Shown one piece after another: positions 1 through 9,106 of a stretch of 57,284 nucleotides of DNA. This DNA comes from Alphaproteobacteria bacterium. GTDB lineage: Bacteria > Pseudomonadota > Alphaproteobacteria > Micavibrionales > Micavibrionaceae. Where the stretch lies: contig NVTV01000006.1 in the NCBI GenBank assembly GCA_002401695.1, positions 18,947 to 76,230 of the forward strand, written 5' to 3'. The notes beneath the pieces were generated by a model, which saw only the letters and a list, made by a program, of their open reading frames with translations, ran no database searches and was not told the DNA's origin. The position numbers and the translations under genes are program-made. Position 1 is the stretch's first letter. Every line of letters begins with the position of its first letter.

Positions 1-57
1 GGGGTGCATAGTTTGGAATTTTATACAGAAATGCGCAATGTTTGCGTAAAACTCTAA
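1..57 (+). CDS. C-terminal end of a probable extradiol (VOC-fold) dioxygenase, partial
   Basis: The first 57 bases read open in frame 1 and end in TAA, giving the tail GVHSLEFYTEMRNVCVKL. The piece LEFYTE resembles the last strand of vicinal-oxygen-chelate extradiol dioxygenases, where the Glu is the third iron ligand. The next gene starts 9 bp later, so the two are probably co-transcribed, and a ring-cleavage dioxygenase would be the expected upstream partner of this meta-cleavage operon. Only 18 residues are visible, so the assignment leans on context and could be another VOC protein. Confidence 0.4.
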   Translation, partial: GVHSLEFYTEMRNVCVKL

Positions 58-66
58 GGGTAGAAT

Positions 67-858
67 ATGACAAAAGTGAGTGATGCGGATTTAAACAAAG
101 CTGCTGAAATGATACGGAATGCCCATGAAAGCGGCACGCCGTGCGCCCCGTTACATGATTTTATTGATGCGAATGATCTTGCAGCGGGATACGCCATACA
201 GGATATCAATACGGAACATTGGTTAAAACAAGGCCGCCGGTTAGTGGGCCGCAAGACGGGACTGACCGCGAAATCTGTGCAGGCACAGCTTGGCGTTGGG
301 CAACCGGATTTTGGGATGCTTTATGCGGATATGGCCTATGCGGACGGTCAGGATATCCCATTAGACCGCCTGATACAGCCCAAGATTGAAGGCGAGATCT
401 CTTTTGTCCTGAAAGAAGATTTGGATCAGGAGCAGATGACGATTACCGATGTGATGCGGGCCATTGATTATACGGTGGCAGCTATCGAAATTGTCGGTAG
501 TCGTATTGCAGACTGGAATATCAAGATCATGGACACAATTGCGGATAATGCCTCATCGGGCCTATATGTGCTTGGTACGGAACCGCGTCAGTTGTCGGAG
601 CTGGACCTGCATCTTTGTGGCATGGTCATCGAACATCAAGGGGAGCCTGTATCCACAGGGGCGGGGGCTGCTTGTTTGGGTAATCCGCTTAATGCGACGC
701 TCTGGCTGGCAAAAACAATGGTTGAAGTTGGTCGCCCCTTGAAGGCGGGAGACACGGTTCTGTCCGGCGCACTTGGCCCGATGGTTCCTGTTACGGGTCC
801 CGGTGTTTATGAGCTTCGCATATCTGGTCTGGGTTCTGTACGGGCCTCTTTCGTTTAA
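67..858 (+). CDS. 2-oxopent-4-enoate hydratase (2-hydroxypenta-2,4-dienoate hydratase)
   Basis: This 263-residue protein belongs to the MhpD/XylJ/DmpE branch of the fumarylacetoacetate-hydrolase fold. It adds water to 2-hydroxypenta-2,4-dienoate to give 4-hydroxy-2-oxovalerate in the lower meta-cleavage pathway. The motif PKIEGE (about residues 105-110) supplies the acidic metal ligands, and GRKTGLT (61-67) and the ADNASSG stretch are typical of the family; the length is usual for MhpD. A weak AAGGG lies before the ATG. The paralogous decarboxylase at 3526 has the same fold, and in such operons the two proteins commonly form a complex (family knowledge). This copy is assigned as hydratase from its overall match and from having the decarboxylase as its partner; the two activities cannot be separated with certainty by eye. 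Confidence 0.85.
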   Translation: MTKVSDADLNKAAEMIRNAHESGTPCAPLHDFIDANDLAAGYAIQDINTEHWLKQGRRLVGRKTGLTAKSVQAQLGVGQPDFGMLYADMAYADGQDIPLDRLIQPKIEGEISFVLKEDLDQEQMTITDVMRAIDYTVAAIEIVGSRIADWNIKIMDTIADNASSGLYVLGTEPRQLSELDLHLCGMVIEHQGEPVSTGAGAACLGNPLNATLWLAKTMVEVGRPLKAGDTVLSGALGPMVPVTGPGVYELRISGLGSVRASFV

Positions 859-889
859 GCTATATTCTTAATTATTATTTGAGGTTAAA

Positions 890-1333
890 ATGGAAGATAT
901 TTTAAAGCTCTCAACCTTAAATTCCGCGACCGCCTTAAAGCTGGTTACAGCTGGCCGCGCATACGCCATGAAGCACGGATGGCCTGTGGCCATTTCTGTG
1001 GCGGATCGGGCGGGAAATATGATTGCTTTCTCACAGGTTGACGGGGCCCCGGCTCCTTGCGCCATGATTGCGCAGGATAAGGCCTATACAGCCGAGAGCT
1101 TTAAGGTTTCTACCCGTGAACTGGCAGAGAATTTAGAAGGCGAAGCCCCCCGCGTGACAGCAGGACTTGTTAACTATAGCCAATTGGCTCTCTTTGGCGG
1201 CGGCGTACCGGTTATCGTTGCCGGAGAGACTGTTGGTGCAGTTGGTGTTTCGGGCGGTAGCGAGAGAAATGATGAACGATGTGCCCTTGCGGCAATTAAT
1301 GAGATTTATGGTGATGGGAAAATAGAGATATGA
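890..1333 (+). CDS. GlcG/HbpS-family (DUF336) protein
   Basis: This 147-residue cytosolic protein has the GlcG/HbpS pattern: an N-terminal helix, [14 protein letters not shown], then [15 protein letters not shown] (about 40-54), KAYTAESF, and a C-terminal GAVGVSGG turn (about 119-126). Family members bind haem or small ligands, or act as accessory proteins in glycolate, propanediol and aromatic-catabolic clusters; no catalytic activity can be assigned here. It sits inside the meta-cleavage operon and its stop overlaps the start of the aldehyde dehydrogenase (ATGA), which indicates translational coupling. A role in protecting or loading an iron enzyme such as the ring-cleavage dioxygenase is possible but is inference. 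Confidence 0.75.
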   Translation: MEDILKLSTLNSATALKLVTAGRAYAMKHGWPVAISVADRAGNMIAFSQVDGAPAPCAMIAQDKAYTAESFKVSTRELAENLEGEAPRVTAGLVNYSQLALFGGGVPVIVAGETVGAVGVSGGSERNDERCALAAINEIYGDGKIEI

Positions 1334-2268
1334 GTGGAAAAATTAAAGTAGCGATTATCGGCCCTGGTAATATTGGCACGGATTTGATGATCAAAGTTAT
1401 GCGGACGAGTGACGTTCTGGAAATGGGCGCTATGGTTGGGGTTGACCCGACGTCGGACGGTCTAGCCCGTGCGGAACGCATGGGCGTTACGACCACGTCT
1501 GAGGGCATTGAAGGTTTGCAGAAGCTTGATGTGTGGGCTGACATCAAGATTGTATTTGATGCGACGTCTGCTTATGCCCATAAGCACCATGATGAGGTTT
1601 GCCGGGCGGCGGGCAAGGTTATTGTTGACCTGACTCCGGCGGCCATTGGCCCCTATACGGTTCCCGTGGTTAATCTGGAAGCCAATCTGGATCAGCCCAA
1701 TGTGAATATGGTCACATGCGGCGGTCAGGCAACCATTCCCATGGTGGCGGCGGTAAGCCGGATTGCCAAGGTCCATTACGCAGAAATCATTGCGAGTATT
1801 TCTTCCAAATCGGCGGGACCGGGAACGCGGGCTAATATTGACGAGTTCACGGAAACCACACGCCGTGCGATTGAAGAAGTAGGCGGGGCCGGAAAAGGCA
1901 AGGCGATCATTATCCTTAACCCTGCGGAGCCGCCAATGTTAATGCGCGATACGGTTTTTGTTCTGTCGGATATGGTGGATGAAAAGCTGATTGAAGAGAG
2001 TGTTGAACAGATGGTCAAGGACGTGCAAAGCTATGTGCCGGGCTATCGTTTGAAACAAAAGGTTCAGTTCGAACGTTTCGGCTCCAATAACCCGTTGAAA
2101 ATTCCGGGTTACGGTGAGTTTGAAGGCATTAAGACATCTATTTATCTGGAAGTTGAGGGGGCTGCGCATTACCTGCCGGCCTATGCGGGTAATCTGGATA
2201 TCATGACCTCTGCGGCCCTCGGCACGGGCGAGAAGATCGCAGCCTTAAAATTTGGAGGAGCCGCGTAA
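1330..2268 (+). CDS. acetaldehyde dehydrogenase (acetylating)
   Basis: This enzyme oxidises acetaldehyde to acetyl-CoA with NAD+ and CoA and normally receives its substrate by channelling from the partner aldolase. The 312-residue protein has the N-terminal Rossmann turn GPGNIG (11-16), the catalytic Cys in NMVTCGGQA (Cys130) and the family stretch [12 protein letters not shown]; length and motifs fit DmpF/BphJ/MhpF. It overlaps the preceding gene by 4 bp. Unusually, 229 bp of repeat-rich sequence separates it from the aldolase gene, although the two products are expected to work as one complex. Confidence 0.93.
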   Translation: MSGKIKVAIIGPGNIGTDLMIKVMRTSDVLEMGAMVGVDPTSDGLARAERMGVTTTSEGIEGLQKLDVWADIKIVFDATSAYAHKHHDEVCRAAGKVIVDLTPAAIGPYTVPVVNLEANLDQPNVNMVTCGGQATIPMVAAVSRIAKVHYAEIIASISSKSAGPGTRANIDEFTETTRRAIEEVGGAGKGKAIIILNPAEPPMLMRDTVFVLSDMVDEKLIEESVEQMVKDVQSYVPGYRLKQKVQFERFGSNNPLKIPGYGEFEGIKTSIYLEVEGAAHYLPAYAGNLDIMTSAALGTGEKIAALKFGGAA

Positions 2269-2275
2269 TAACCGA

Positions 2276-2290
2276 AGCCCTGATAGGGCT
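2276..2290 (+). other. small hairpin after the acetaldehyde dehydrogenase gene
   Basis: AGCCCT and AGGGCT pair around a GAT loop, 8 bases after the TAA stop. There is no T-run, so this is not a standard terminator. It may stabilise the upstream mRNA or belong to the repeat cluster that follows. Confidence 0.35.
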
Positions 2291-2297
2291 GAGGCAA

Positions 2298-2484
2298 GAC
2301 CAAGTGGTCGCCCGAACTAATGTGAGGATAAGCCTAAGCTGCCCAGCCTTTAGTTTACTAAGGCGGAATATCAAGGAAAGCGCCGGCGCCTAAGGCCAAA
2401 AAAAGTAAATAAGGCCAAGCGGCCGCCCGAGTTAATACGAGGAAAGCCTAAGCGAAGCGCCGGCGATTGAGGCCAAAAAGTAAG
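2298..2484. repeat. imperfect tandem duplication between aldehyde dehydrogenase and aldolase genes
   Basis: A two-part unit occurs twice in the same order. Part A is at 2298-2339 and 2413-2453 (shared core CGCCCGA, then GAGGA and AAGCCTAAGC). Part B is at 2376-2408 and 2454-2484 (shared core AGCGCCGGCG, then AGGCCAAAAA and GTAA). The first unit carries about 36 extra bases between A and B holding a GCCTTTAG...CTAAGGC hairpin. The second unit ends directly before the aldolase gene. No reading frame or known repeat family is recognised. Confidence 0.7.
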
Positions 2485-2497
2485 AAAGAAGAATAAA

Positions 2498-3529
2498 ATG
2501 ACTGACAAAAAACTTTATATACAGGATGTGACCCTGCGTGACGGCATGCATGCCATCCGCCATATGTATGGCCTTGACCATGTGCGGGACATTGCCAAGG
2601 CGCTTGATGACGCGGGTGTGGATGCCATTGAAGTGGCTCATGGTGACGGCCTGAATGGCTCCAGCTTTAACTATGGTTTTGGGGCGCATACGGACTGGGA
2701 ATGGCTGGAGGCTGTGGCCGAGGTTCTGGATAAGGCGGTTCTGACCACATTGTTGCTGCCGGGTATTGGTACGGTTAAGGACCTGAAACATGCTTACGAC
2801 CTTGGGGTCCGGTCTGTGCGGATTGCCACCCATTGCACCGAAGCCGATGTGTCGAGACAGCATATTGAGAAGGCCCGTGAAATGGGCATGGATACCATCG
2901 GCTTTCTGATGATGTCTCATATGATTGAGCCGGACCATCTGGCGAGCCAAGCCCAGTTGATGGAAAGCTACGGCGCGACCACGGTTTATGTGGTTGATAG
3001 TGGTGGGGCGCAGAATATGGATGATATTGCGGCAAGATTACAGGCTTTTGACAAGGTTTTAAAACCAGAGACTGAGCGTGGTGTTCATGCGCATCATAAC
3101 CTGAGCCTTGGGGTGGCGAACTCCATTGCGGCTGTGCAAAATGGCGCGATCCGGGTTGATGCGAGCCTGACCGGCATGGGGGCCGGAGCTGGTAATGCGC
3201 CCTTGGAAGTGTTTATTGCGGCGGCGGACCGCATGGGCTGGAATCATGGTTGTGATTTATACAAGCTGATGGATGCGGCGGAGAATCTGGTACGTCCTCT
3301 ACAGGACCGTCCGGTGCGGGTGGACCGGGAGACATTGTCTCTGGGTTATGCGGGGGTTTACAGCTCCTTTCTGCGTCATGCGGAAACAGCAGCGGAGACT
3401 TACGGCCTTGATACCCGTGAGATCCTCGTGGAACTGGGGGCTAGAAAAATGGTCGGCGGACAGGAAGATATGATCGTCGATGTCGCACTCGATATACTTA
3501 AACAAAAAGAAGAAGGAAAAGTCGCATGA
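2498..3529 (+). CDS. 4-hydroxy-2-oxovalerate aldolase
   Basis: This class II pyruvate aldolase of the DRE-TIM metallolyase family splits 4-hydroxy-2-oxovalerate into pyruvate and acetaldehyde. The N-terminal VTLRDGMHA (11-19) holds the catalytic Arg, metal-binding Asp and His, and the later HAHHN motif supplies the metal-binding histidines; 343 residues is normal for DmpG/BphI/MhpE. Acetaldehyde is expected to pass directly to the dehydrogenase encoded upstream. The ATG follows an AAGAAAGAAG purine-rich stretch. The stop overlaps the next gene by 4 bp (ATGA), so it is coupled to the decarboxylase. Confidence 0.93.
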   Translation: MTDKKLYIQDVTLRDGMHAIRHMYGLDHVRDIAKALDDAGVDAIEVAHGDGLNGSSFNYGFGAHTDWEWLEAVAEVLDKAVLTTLLLPGIGTVKDLKHAYDLGVRSVRIATHCTEADVSRQHIEKAREMGMDTIGFLMMSHMIEPDHLASQAQLMESYGATTVYVVDSGGAQNMDDIAARLQAFDKVLKPETERGVHAHHNLSLGVANSIAAVQNGAIRVDASLTGMGAGAGNAPLEVFIAAADRMGWNHGCDLYKLMDAAENLVRPLQDRPVRVDRETLSLGYAGVYSSFLRHAETAAETYGLDTREILVELGARKMVGGQEDMIVDVALDILKQKEEGKVA

Positions 3530-4293
3530 CTGACCTAAATGAAATCGCAAAATTTGTGGATGATGCGTCAAGATATGCTAAGGCTATTCCACAGTTGTCG
3601 AAAACGGGTAAGGATTTAACGCTTGAGCAAGCCTACGAAGTGCAGCGTTTATCTGTACAACGCCGCTATGATAGAGGCCAAACGCAAGTTGGCGTTAAGA
3701 TGGGCTTTACCTCCCGTGCTAAAATGATCCAGATGGGCCTTGATGAAATGATCTGGGGTCGTCTGACCAACACGATGCTGGTGGAAGACGGTGGAGAGAT
3801 TGATTTATCTGATTTTGTTCATCCCCGTGTGGAACCGGAAATTGCTTTCCTGCTTAACAGGCCGCTGGAAGGACTGGTCAGTCCGGCACAGGCTATGTTG
3901 GCCGTGGAAGCGATCGCACCAGCGCTGGAAATTATTGACAGCCGATATGAAAATTTCAAGTTTAACCTGCCTGATGTTGTGGCGGATAATACATCCACAT
4001 CTGCCTATGTGGTTGGTCCGTGGGTCAAGCCGGATATTGATTTTACCAATCTTGGTATGGTGATGAGCTTTGATGGTCGTCCTGTGCAAATTGGCTCTTC
4101 TGCTGCCGTATTGGGGCATCCGCTCCGTGCGCTTGTGGGGGCGGCGAAACTGGTCGGTGAAGACGGCGGTAGGCTCGAAGCCGGTTGGACGGTGATGGCC
4201 GGCGGCGCAACTGCTGCCGAAGCGTTAACGTCTGGCCTCCATGTGCGCCTCGAAGCCCAAAATATGGGCTCCGTCAGTTTCAGCGTAAAATAA
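3526..4293 (+). CDS. 2-oxo-3-hexenedioate (4-oxalocrotonate) decarboxylase
   Basis: This 255-residue FAH-fold protein resembles XylI/DmpH, which decarboxylates 2-oxo-3-hexenedioate to 2-hydroxypenta-2,4-dienoate, the substrate of the hydratase at 67. [12 protein letters not shown] (99-110) carries the acidic metal ligands, and KMGFTS and DNTSTSAYV are characteristic. It is diverged from the hydratase gene but clearly paralogous. Its presence implies that the oxalocrotonate branch (semialdehyde dehydrogenase and 4-oxalocrotonate tautomerase) lies upstream of the window. It is the last gene of the operon and is coupled to the aldolase. Confidence 0.82.
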   Translation: MTDLNEIAKFVDDASRYAKAIPQLSKTGKDLTLEQAYEVQRLSVQRRYDRGQTQVGVKMGFTSRAKMIQMGLDEMIWGRLTNTMLVEDGGEIDLSDFVHPRVEPEIAFLLNRPLEGLVSPAQAMLAVEAIAPALEIIDSRYENFKFNLPDVVADNTSTSAYVVGPWVKPDIDFTNLGMVMSFDGRPVQIGSSAAVLGHPLRALVGAAKLVGEDGGRLEAGWTVMAGGATAAEALTSGLHVRLEAQNMGSVSFSVK

Positions 4294-4594
4294 GATGACA
4301 GAGAAGTTGACTTGTAAAACTCATCCTCCATGTAGCTAGTTTTTTTTGACTTATCTTTTAGCAAATGGCTTGTATTACGCACCGATATTCAAAGGCCATT
4401 GAAATTACTTAAAAGGTTAGTAAGTGTAGATCGAAGGTTTAGGGAAAACACTATTCAGTAGAGGTTCTTAGTGTTTGCGTTATGTTATATGTACCCTAAA
4501 TATTGATTTTTATCACGAGAAGAAAAGAAGCTATACTATTATAGAAAGTAATATTTTATTATGGACACTTCAAATAAAAACAGGGCTGGGGTAA
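4294..4594. other. intergenic region before pyruvate carboxylase
   Basis: These 301 bases are AT-rich and hold no convincing gene. A possible promoter for the carboxylase is TTATCA at 4510-4515 and TATACT at 4532-4537, with 16 bp between them; this is a weak visual match only. The start codon is preceded by CTGGGG. Confidence 0.3.
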
Positions 4595-7500
4595 ATGAAT
4601 ATTCGTAAAATACTCATTGGGAACCGTGGTGAGATCGCCATCCGGATCATGAGGGCTGCGACGGAATTGGGGATAACGACGGTTGCCCTTTATTCCTTTG
4701 AAGACCGGTTGGCTTTGCACCGCTTTAAAGCCGATGAAAGTTATCTGGTCGGTGAGGGATTAGGCCCGATCAAAGCGTATTTGGCAGGCGATGATATCTT
4801 ACGTATAGCTAAAGAAGTGGGTGCTGATGCTATTCATCCAGGGTATGGTTTTTTATCGGAAGATCCCGATTTTGCAGAAGACTGCGCCGCAGCGGGGATT
4901 ATATTCATTGGCCCAAGTCCAGACGCTATGCGGTCATTGGGCAATAAGATTGCGGCCCGCGATATTGCGTTAAAAGCCAGTGTTCCGGTGGTGCCGGCAA
5001 CCGTGCCTTTGCCCCATAATATTGAAGACGTCCGCAGTATGGCAGCGGAAGTGGGTTACCCTTTGATGTTGAAAGCAAGTTGGGGCGGTGGGGGCCGTGG
5101 TATGCGGATTATCCGTTCCGAAGAGGAACTGAGTTCACAGGTGAATGAAGGCCGCCGGGAAGCGGCCAATGCCTTTGGTAAGGATGAGGTGTATCTGGAG
5201 AAGCTTGTAGAACGTGCTCGCCATGTGGAGGTGCAAATATTAGGCGACCATCATGGCACTATCGTTCATCTTTTTGAGCGGGATTGTTCAGTACAACGCC
5301 GTAATCAGAAAGTGATAGAACGTGCGCCCGCGGCTTTCCTGGATGATCTTACCCGTGAGAATTTATGTCAATCTGCGCTAAATATTGCCCGTGCGGTTGG
5401 CTATTCCAACGCAGGGACCGTTGAATTCTTAATGGATGTGGATACGGGAAAATTTTATTTTATTGAAGTGAATCCCCGTATTCAGGTTGAACATACGGTG
5501 ACAGAACAAGTTACCGGAATTGATTTGGTCAAAGCACAAATTTTAATTGCGGGCGGTGGTAAAATTGGCACGGCAGAAACCGGTGTGCCCTTGCAGGATA
5601 ATATTCAGCTCAACGGCTATGCCATGCAATGCCGTATTACGACGGAAAATCCGGAAGATAATTTTATTCCCGATTATGGCCGCATAACGGCTTATCGTGG
5701 GGCGACCGGTTTTGGTATTCGTCTTGATGGGGGAACGGCATATTCCGGAGCCGTGATTACGCGCTATTATGACAGTATGCTGGAAAAGATTACTGCCTGG
5801 GCACCGGACCCTGATCAGGCCGTTGATCGTATGAGCCGGGCATTGAAAGAATTCCGCATTAGAGGACTAGCAACTAATTTGTCCTTCTTGGAAAATCTGA
5901 TTAATCATGAAACCTTTCGCGATGGCAGCTATACAACGCGCTTCATTGATCAGACACCGGAGCTCTTTGACTATATTCCACGGCAGGACCGGGCGACCAA
6001 ACTGTTGCATTTTATTGCAGATATGACCGTAAATGGTAATAAGGTGGTTAAGGGCCGTCCGTCCCCTATATCTGGCCCTGCGCCAAAAATTCCACACTAT
6101 AAGGGGATAGAAATTATCCCGGGGTCCAAAGAAATTTTGGACCAAAGAGGGGCCCGGGGTTTGGCCGAGTGGATGAAAGACCAGAAACGGCTTTTAATTA
6201 CGGATACATCCATGCGAGACGCCCATCAGTCGCTGTTGGCCACGCGCATGCGGAGCTATGATATGGTGAAGGTGGCACCGTCTTATGCCCATTTGATGCC
6301 GACGTTATTTTCATTGGAATGTTGGGGCGGGGCGACATTTGACGTGGCGATGCGTTTTCTGTATGAATGTCCGTGGGAACGATTGCGATTGATCCGCCAG
6401 AAAGTCCCTAATATCCTTACACAAATGCTGCTCAGATCCTCCAATGGGGTTGGTTATACCAATTACCCTGATAACGTCGTGCAGGACTTTATCCGGAGAT
6501 CTGCGGAAGCCGGGATGGATGTTTTTCGGGTATTTGATAGCCTGAATTGGGTGGAAAATATGCGGGTAGCCATGGATGCGGTTATCGATAGTGGTAAGGT
6601 CTGCGAGGGCACTATTTGCTATACAGGCGATATTGATGACCCTAACCGGGCAAAATATAACCTTAAATATTATGTTGATATGGCGAAGCAATTGGAAAAT
6701 GCAGGTGCTCATATTCTCGGCCTGAAAGATATGGCGGGTTTATTAAAACCTGCGGCGGCTCACAGGTTAATTACGACATTAAAACAAGAAGTCGGTCTAC
6801 CTATTCATTTTCATACTCATGATACCAGCGGTATTGCGGGGGCTTCTGTTTTAGCCGCCGCTGCTGCTGGCGTGGATGCGGTGGATTTGGCGATGGATAG
6901 CCTGAGCGGGTTAACATCACAGCCGAATTTGGGGTCTATCGTTTCGGCCTTAAAAGCAACGGACCGTGACACGGGGCTCGATAGCACGACTATTCGGCAA
7001 ATATCAGATTATTGGGAAGCTGTGCGGCGAAAATACCGGGCGTTTGAAAGTGATATAAGGGCAGGGGCCTCAGAAGTATATCTGCATGAAATGCCGGGTG
7101 GACAGTTTACCAATTTGAAGGAACAGGCCAGATCTATTGGTCTGGAAAGTCGGTGGCATGAGGTGGCAAAGGCTTATGCTGATGCGAACCAAATGTTTGG
7201 TGATGTGGTTAAGGTCACGCCATCATCCAAGGTGGTGGGCGATATGGCTTTGATGATGGTGTCCGGCAACCTCAGTGCGGAGGATGTGGAAAATCCAGAT
7301 AAGGATATTGCCTTTCCGGAGAGCGTTGTGTCATTCTTTCGTGGTGACTTAGGACAACCTTATGGTGGCTTTCCTAAAGCGCTGCAGGCTAAAATTCTTA
7401 AAGAAGAAAAGCCCCTAACCAAACGTCCCGGTGCGACGCTTTCTTTTGTTGACCTGAATAGTGAACAGCAAAAGCTGCAAAAGGAAACAGGGTATGAGGT

Positions 7501-8059
7501 TGACCGACAAGGCCTGGCATCATATTTGATGTATCCTACGGTTTATAAAGACTTTGTGAAACATCGGGCTGAATATGGACCGGTTAGCGCTTTGCCTACG
7601 GGTGTTTTCTTTTATGGTATGGTCCCTAGTCAGGAAATCATGGTTGAATTAGAACAAGGAAAAACGCTCGTGATCCGTTGTGCAGCAATCGGGGACGTTC
7701 ATGAGGACGGCTGTATTGAGGTTTTCTTTGAATTAAACGGTCAACCAAGAGTAATCAAGATCAAGAAGTCCGATGCGGAAGTTACCCTTGTAGAAAGCCG
7801 TAAAGCGGATGATAGGAACGCTGCACATGTCGGGTCACCTTTGCCGGGCGTTGTGTCCAGTATAGCTGTTCAGTCAGGCCAAAAAGTAAGTGCAGGGGAT
7901 GTGTTTTTGAGCATTGAAGCCATGAAAATGGAAACAGTCCTTCATGCGGAAAAAGATGGGGTGATTGCAGATGTGCTCGTGCAAGCTGGCCATCAAGTAG
8001 AGGCCAAAGATCTGCTTATTATCTATAGGGAAACGGATGGCTTTAAAGAAAATAAGTAA
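4595..8059 (+). CDS. pyc: pyruvate carboxylase
   Basis: This 1154-residue single-chain biotin enzyme carboxylates pyruvate to oxaloacetate with ATP and bicarbonate. Domains in order are biotin carboxylase (about 1-450, with GNRGEIAIR, the ATP loop KASWGGGGRGM and EVNPRIQVEH), carboxyltransferase (about 530-800, with TDTSMRDAHQS, LKDMAGL and HFHTHDTSG), a tetramerisation region, and a C-terminal biotinyl domain with EAMKMET (biotinylated Lys about 1111). Length and order match alphaproteobacterial pyruvate carboxylase. It stands alone with its own upstream region. Meta-cleavage yields pyruvate and acetyl-CoA, so an anaplerotic enzyme fits functionally; the link is inference. Confidence 0.96.
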   Translation: MNIRKILIGNRGEIAIRIMRAATELGITTVALYSFEDRLALHRFKADESYLVGEGLGPIKAYLAGDDILRIAKEVGADAIHPGYGFLSEDPDFAEDCAAAGIIFIGPSPDAMRSLGNKIAARDIALKASVPVVPATVPLPHNIEDVRSMAAEVGYPLMLKASWGGGGRGMRIIRSEEELSSQVNEGRREAANAFGKDEVYLEKLVERARHVEVQILGDHHGTIVHLFERDCSVQRRNQKVIERAPAAFLDDLTRENLCQSALNIARAVGYSNAGTVEFLMDVDTGKFYFIEVNPRIQVEHTVTEQVTGIDLVKAQILIAGGGKIGTAETGVPLQDNIQLNGYAMQCRITTENPEDNFIPDYGRITAYRGATGFGIRLDGGTAYSGAVITRYYDSMLEKITAWAPDPDQAVDRMSRALKEFRIRGLATNLSFLENLINHETFRDGSYTTRFIDQTPELFDYIPRQDRATKLLHFIADMTVNGNKVVKGRPSPISGPAPKIPHYKGIEIIPGSKEILDQRGARGLAEWMKDQKRLLITDTSMRDAHQSLLATRMRSYDMVKVAPSYAHLMPTLFSLECWGGATFDVAMRFLYECPWERLRLIRQKVPNILTQMLLRSSNGVGYTNYPDNVVQDFIRRSAEAGMDVFRVFDSLNWVENMRVAMDAVIDSGKVCEGTICYTGDIDDPNRAKYNLKYYVDMAKQLENAGAHILGLKDMAGLLKPAAAHRLITTLKQEVGLPIHFHTHDTSGIAGASVLAAAAAGVDAVDLAMDSLSGLTSQPNLGSIVSALKATDRDTGLDSTTIRQISDYWEAVRRKYRAFESDIRAGASEVYLHEMPGGQFTNLKEQARSIGLESRWHEVAKAYADANQMFGDVVKVTPSSKVVGDMALMMVSGNLSAEDVENPDKDIAFPESVVSFFRGDLGQPYGGFPKALQAKILKEEKPLTKRPGATLSFVDLNSEQQKLQKETGYEVDRQGLASYLMYPTVYKDFVKHRAEYGPVSALPTGVFFYGMVPSQEIMVELEQGKTLVIRCAAIGDVHEDGCIEVFFELNGQPRVIKIKKSDAEVTLVESRKADDRNAAHVGSPLPGVVSSIAVQSGQKVSAGDVFLSIEAMKMETVLHAEKDGVIADVLVQAGHQVEAKDLLIIYRETDGFKENK

Positions 8060-8070
8060 GTGTGTTTTTC

Positions 8071-8093
8071 TTTGAGGCAGGTAAAGCCTCAAA
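8071..8093 (+). terminator. hairpin downstream of pyruvate carboxylase
   Basis: TTTGAGGC and GCCTCAAA form an 8-bp stem around a 7-base loop, 12 bases after the stop. An A-rich rather than T-rich stretch follows, so this is a possible rather than a typical intrinsic terminator. Confidence 0.4.
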
Positions 8094-8258
8094 AATATAA
8101 GAGAGAGGTGGTATCCATTCGTTAGACAGTTTTGCGGCTTAGTTAAGGTAGGATCGCTGGTTTTATTTTGATTTATGCCGCTTTTGTCCATATGGGGTCA
8201 TGACGGCACTGTCAAAGGAACCTGAAATTGGTCAAAGTCGTATTGAAAAACAAATGTC

Positions 8259-8495
8259 TCATGCCACGAATGTACGCCATTCAGTCATGGGTTCTGAACG
8301 AAATTTCTTAAATGTCTGTCTGTTTACGAGGTGCCGTTCTCCATTAAAATGGTTGTACATTTGCGCATGAGTTGAGGTGAATTTCTGTAAAATTTCTTCT
8401 TTTCGAAAGCGCTGCATGGCATATTCCCGTCGTCGGAAAGGTAGATGACTATTTTCAGCCCGATTGTTTAATCGCCCTCCAGATTCTTGTGAATT
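8259..8495 (-). pseudogene. IS6-family transposase, C-terminal relic
   Basis: Read on the minus strand, this stretch gives RLNNRAENSHLPFRRRE, then AMQRFRK, then HFNGERHLVNRQTFK and EWRTFVA followed by a stop. These are hallmark pieces of the C-terminus of IS6/IS26-type DDE transposases. Only about 75 residues remain, without a start or the catalytic core. It directly abuts an IS3-type end at 8490. It is a dead remnant that marks past transposition here. Confidence 0.8.
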
Positions 8496-8531
8496 ACCCC
8501 TAGAATTTTAGGCGCTTTGTAGCTACACAAT
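8490..8531 (+). mobile_element. IS3-family terminal-end relic (left)
   Basis: The sequence starts TGAATTACCCC and matches the 42-bp stretch at 20340-20381 over its full length with several substitutions. It is also the inverted counterpart of the end at 9078-9106. The start TGAATT(G/A)CCCC and the later TTAGACACC pattern look like an IS3-group terminal inverted repeat. No intact element is attached. Confidence 0.55.
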
Positions 8532-8637
8532 GAAATATTATTTAAAGGCTTTGGTACAACAAGGCCACTTGGTTAAGCATGGTGCGGGTCGTGGTACGTG
8601 GTTGTTTAACGCTAGATTTAGGAAATTTATCTCATAA
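8530..8637 (+). pseudogene. small open fragment with a winged-helix-like end
   Basis: A 35-codon frame reads MKYYLKALVQQGHLVKHG, then AGRGTWLFNARFRKFIS and a stop. The pattern of a helix followed by G-H-L-V-K and a G-R-G-T-W turn looks like the final winged-helix segment of a larger protein (Fic-type and helicase-associated proteins end this way). It begins exactly at the IS3-like end, which suggests truncation by insertion. No ribosome-binding site is seen. Confidence 0.35.
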
Positions 8638-8688
8638 TCGCCGTTTGGTGATTATTTGATGCCAGAGTGCCGGACGAGTATTTAGGCC

Positions 8689-8750
8689 TCTCAGTGAGCC
8701 TTAAAATGGTTAGTTTGCAGACAAGAAAAGCACACAAAATTACGCACAAG
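8689..8750. repeat. element-end arm sequence beside the first tRNA relic
   Basis: The piece CAGTGAGCCTTAAAATGGTTAG and the following GCACACAAAATTACGCACA resemble, in order and spacing, the sequences preceding the other two tRNA relics at 20005-20070 and 36655-36720 (GCTTTAAAATGGCTTA followed by TTACACATTATTTTACACA). This suggests the same kind of integrating element ended at all three places. Similarity here is weaker than between the other two. Confidence 0.45.
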
Positions 8751-8804
8751 ATTTGACAAGGTGTTATTTTATTGGTATATTGTAAGTAGTTAACTAATGG
8801 TACA

Positions 8805-8854
8805 TCAGGCTCATAACCTGAAGGTCGTAGGTTCAAATCCTACCCCCGGAACTA
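8805..8854 (+). tRNA. tRNA-Met (CAU) 3'-half relic, possible att site
   Basis: The anticodon arm (TCAGG, loop CTCATAA, CCTGA), variable loop, T-arm (GTAGG, TTCAAAT, CCTAC) and 3' acceptor strand CCCCGGA with discriminator A pair perfectly. The expected 5' acceptor TCCGGGG and a proper D-arm are absent upstream. It is therefore the 3' half of a tRNA-Met gene, as left by tRNA-targeted integrases at the far end of an inserted element. It is not a functional gene. Confidence 0.75.
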
Positions 8855-9014
8855 CTGACACAGTACAGCCGCCCCTCTTTAGATGAGGAGTGGCTTTCTG
8901 AATTCTGGAATTTCTTATTTTCTTACGTTTTTAGGCTTGTCATGAAGAGCAAAAGCGCACCCAGTTCACCCTAGTACCAGGGTGCTTTAGCGTGGTTGAG
9001 AGGTCAGGCACTTT

Positions 9015-9106
9015 GTTGCGGTAGGGGGGCCATGGTGTCACCGATCGAATTTGAACGGCAGCAAAAATGAAAGCTCAAAGGTGTCTAAGAAACTCGGGGC
9101 AATTCA
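9015..9106 (+). pseudogene. IS3-family OrfB C-terminal relic with right-hand IS end
   Basis: One frame reads VSPIEFERQQK, stop, KLKGV, stop, ETRGNS. This is the C-terminus of IS3-group OrfB transposases (pattern SPxEFE...GVYETRG) with two in-frame stops. Its last 29 bases (9078-9106) form the inverted partner of the ends at 8490 and 20340, as expected because the OrfB tail overlaps the terminal repeat. The element is inactive. Confidence 0.7.

Noticed and set aside
8627..8836. 69-residue minus-strand frame over the tRNA relic
   Set aside because: Its N-terminus MNLRPSGYEPDVP is the antisense reading of the tRNA arm; it has no ribosome-binding site and no protein-like remainder.
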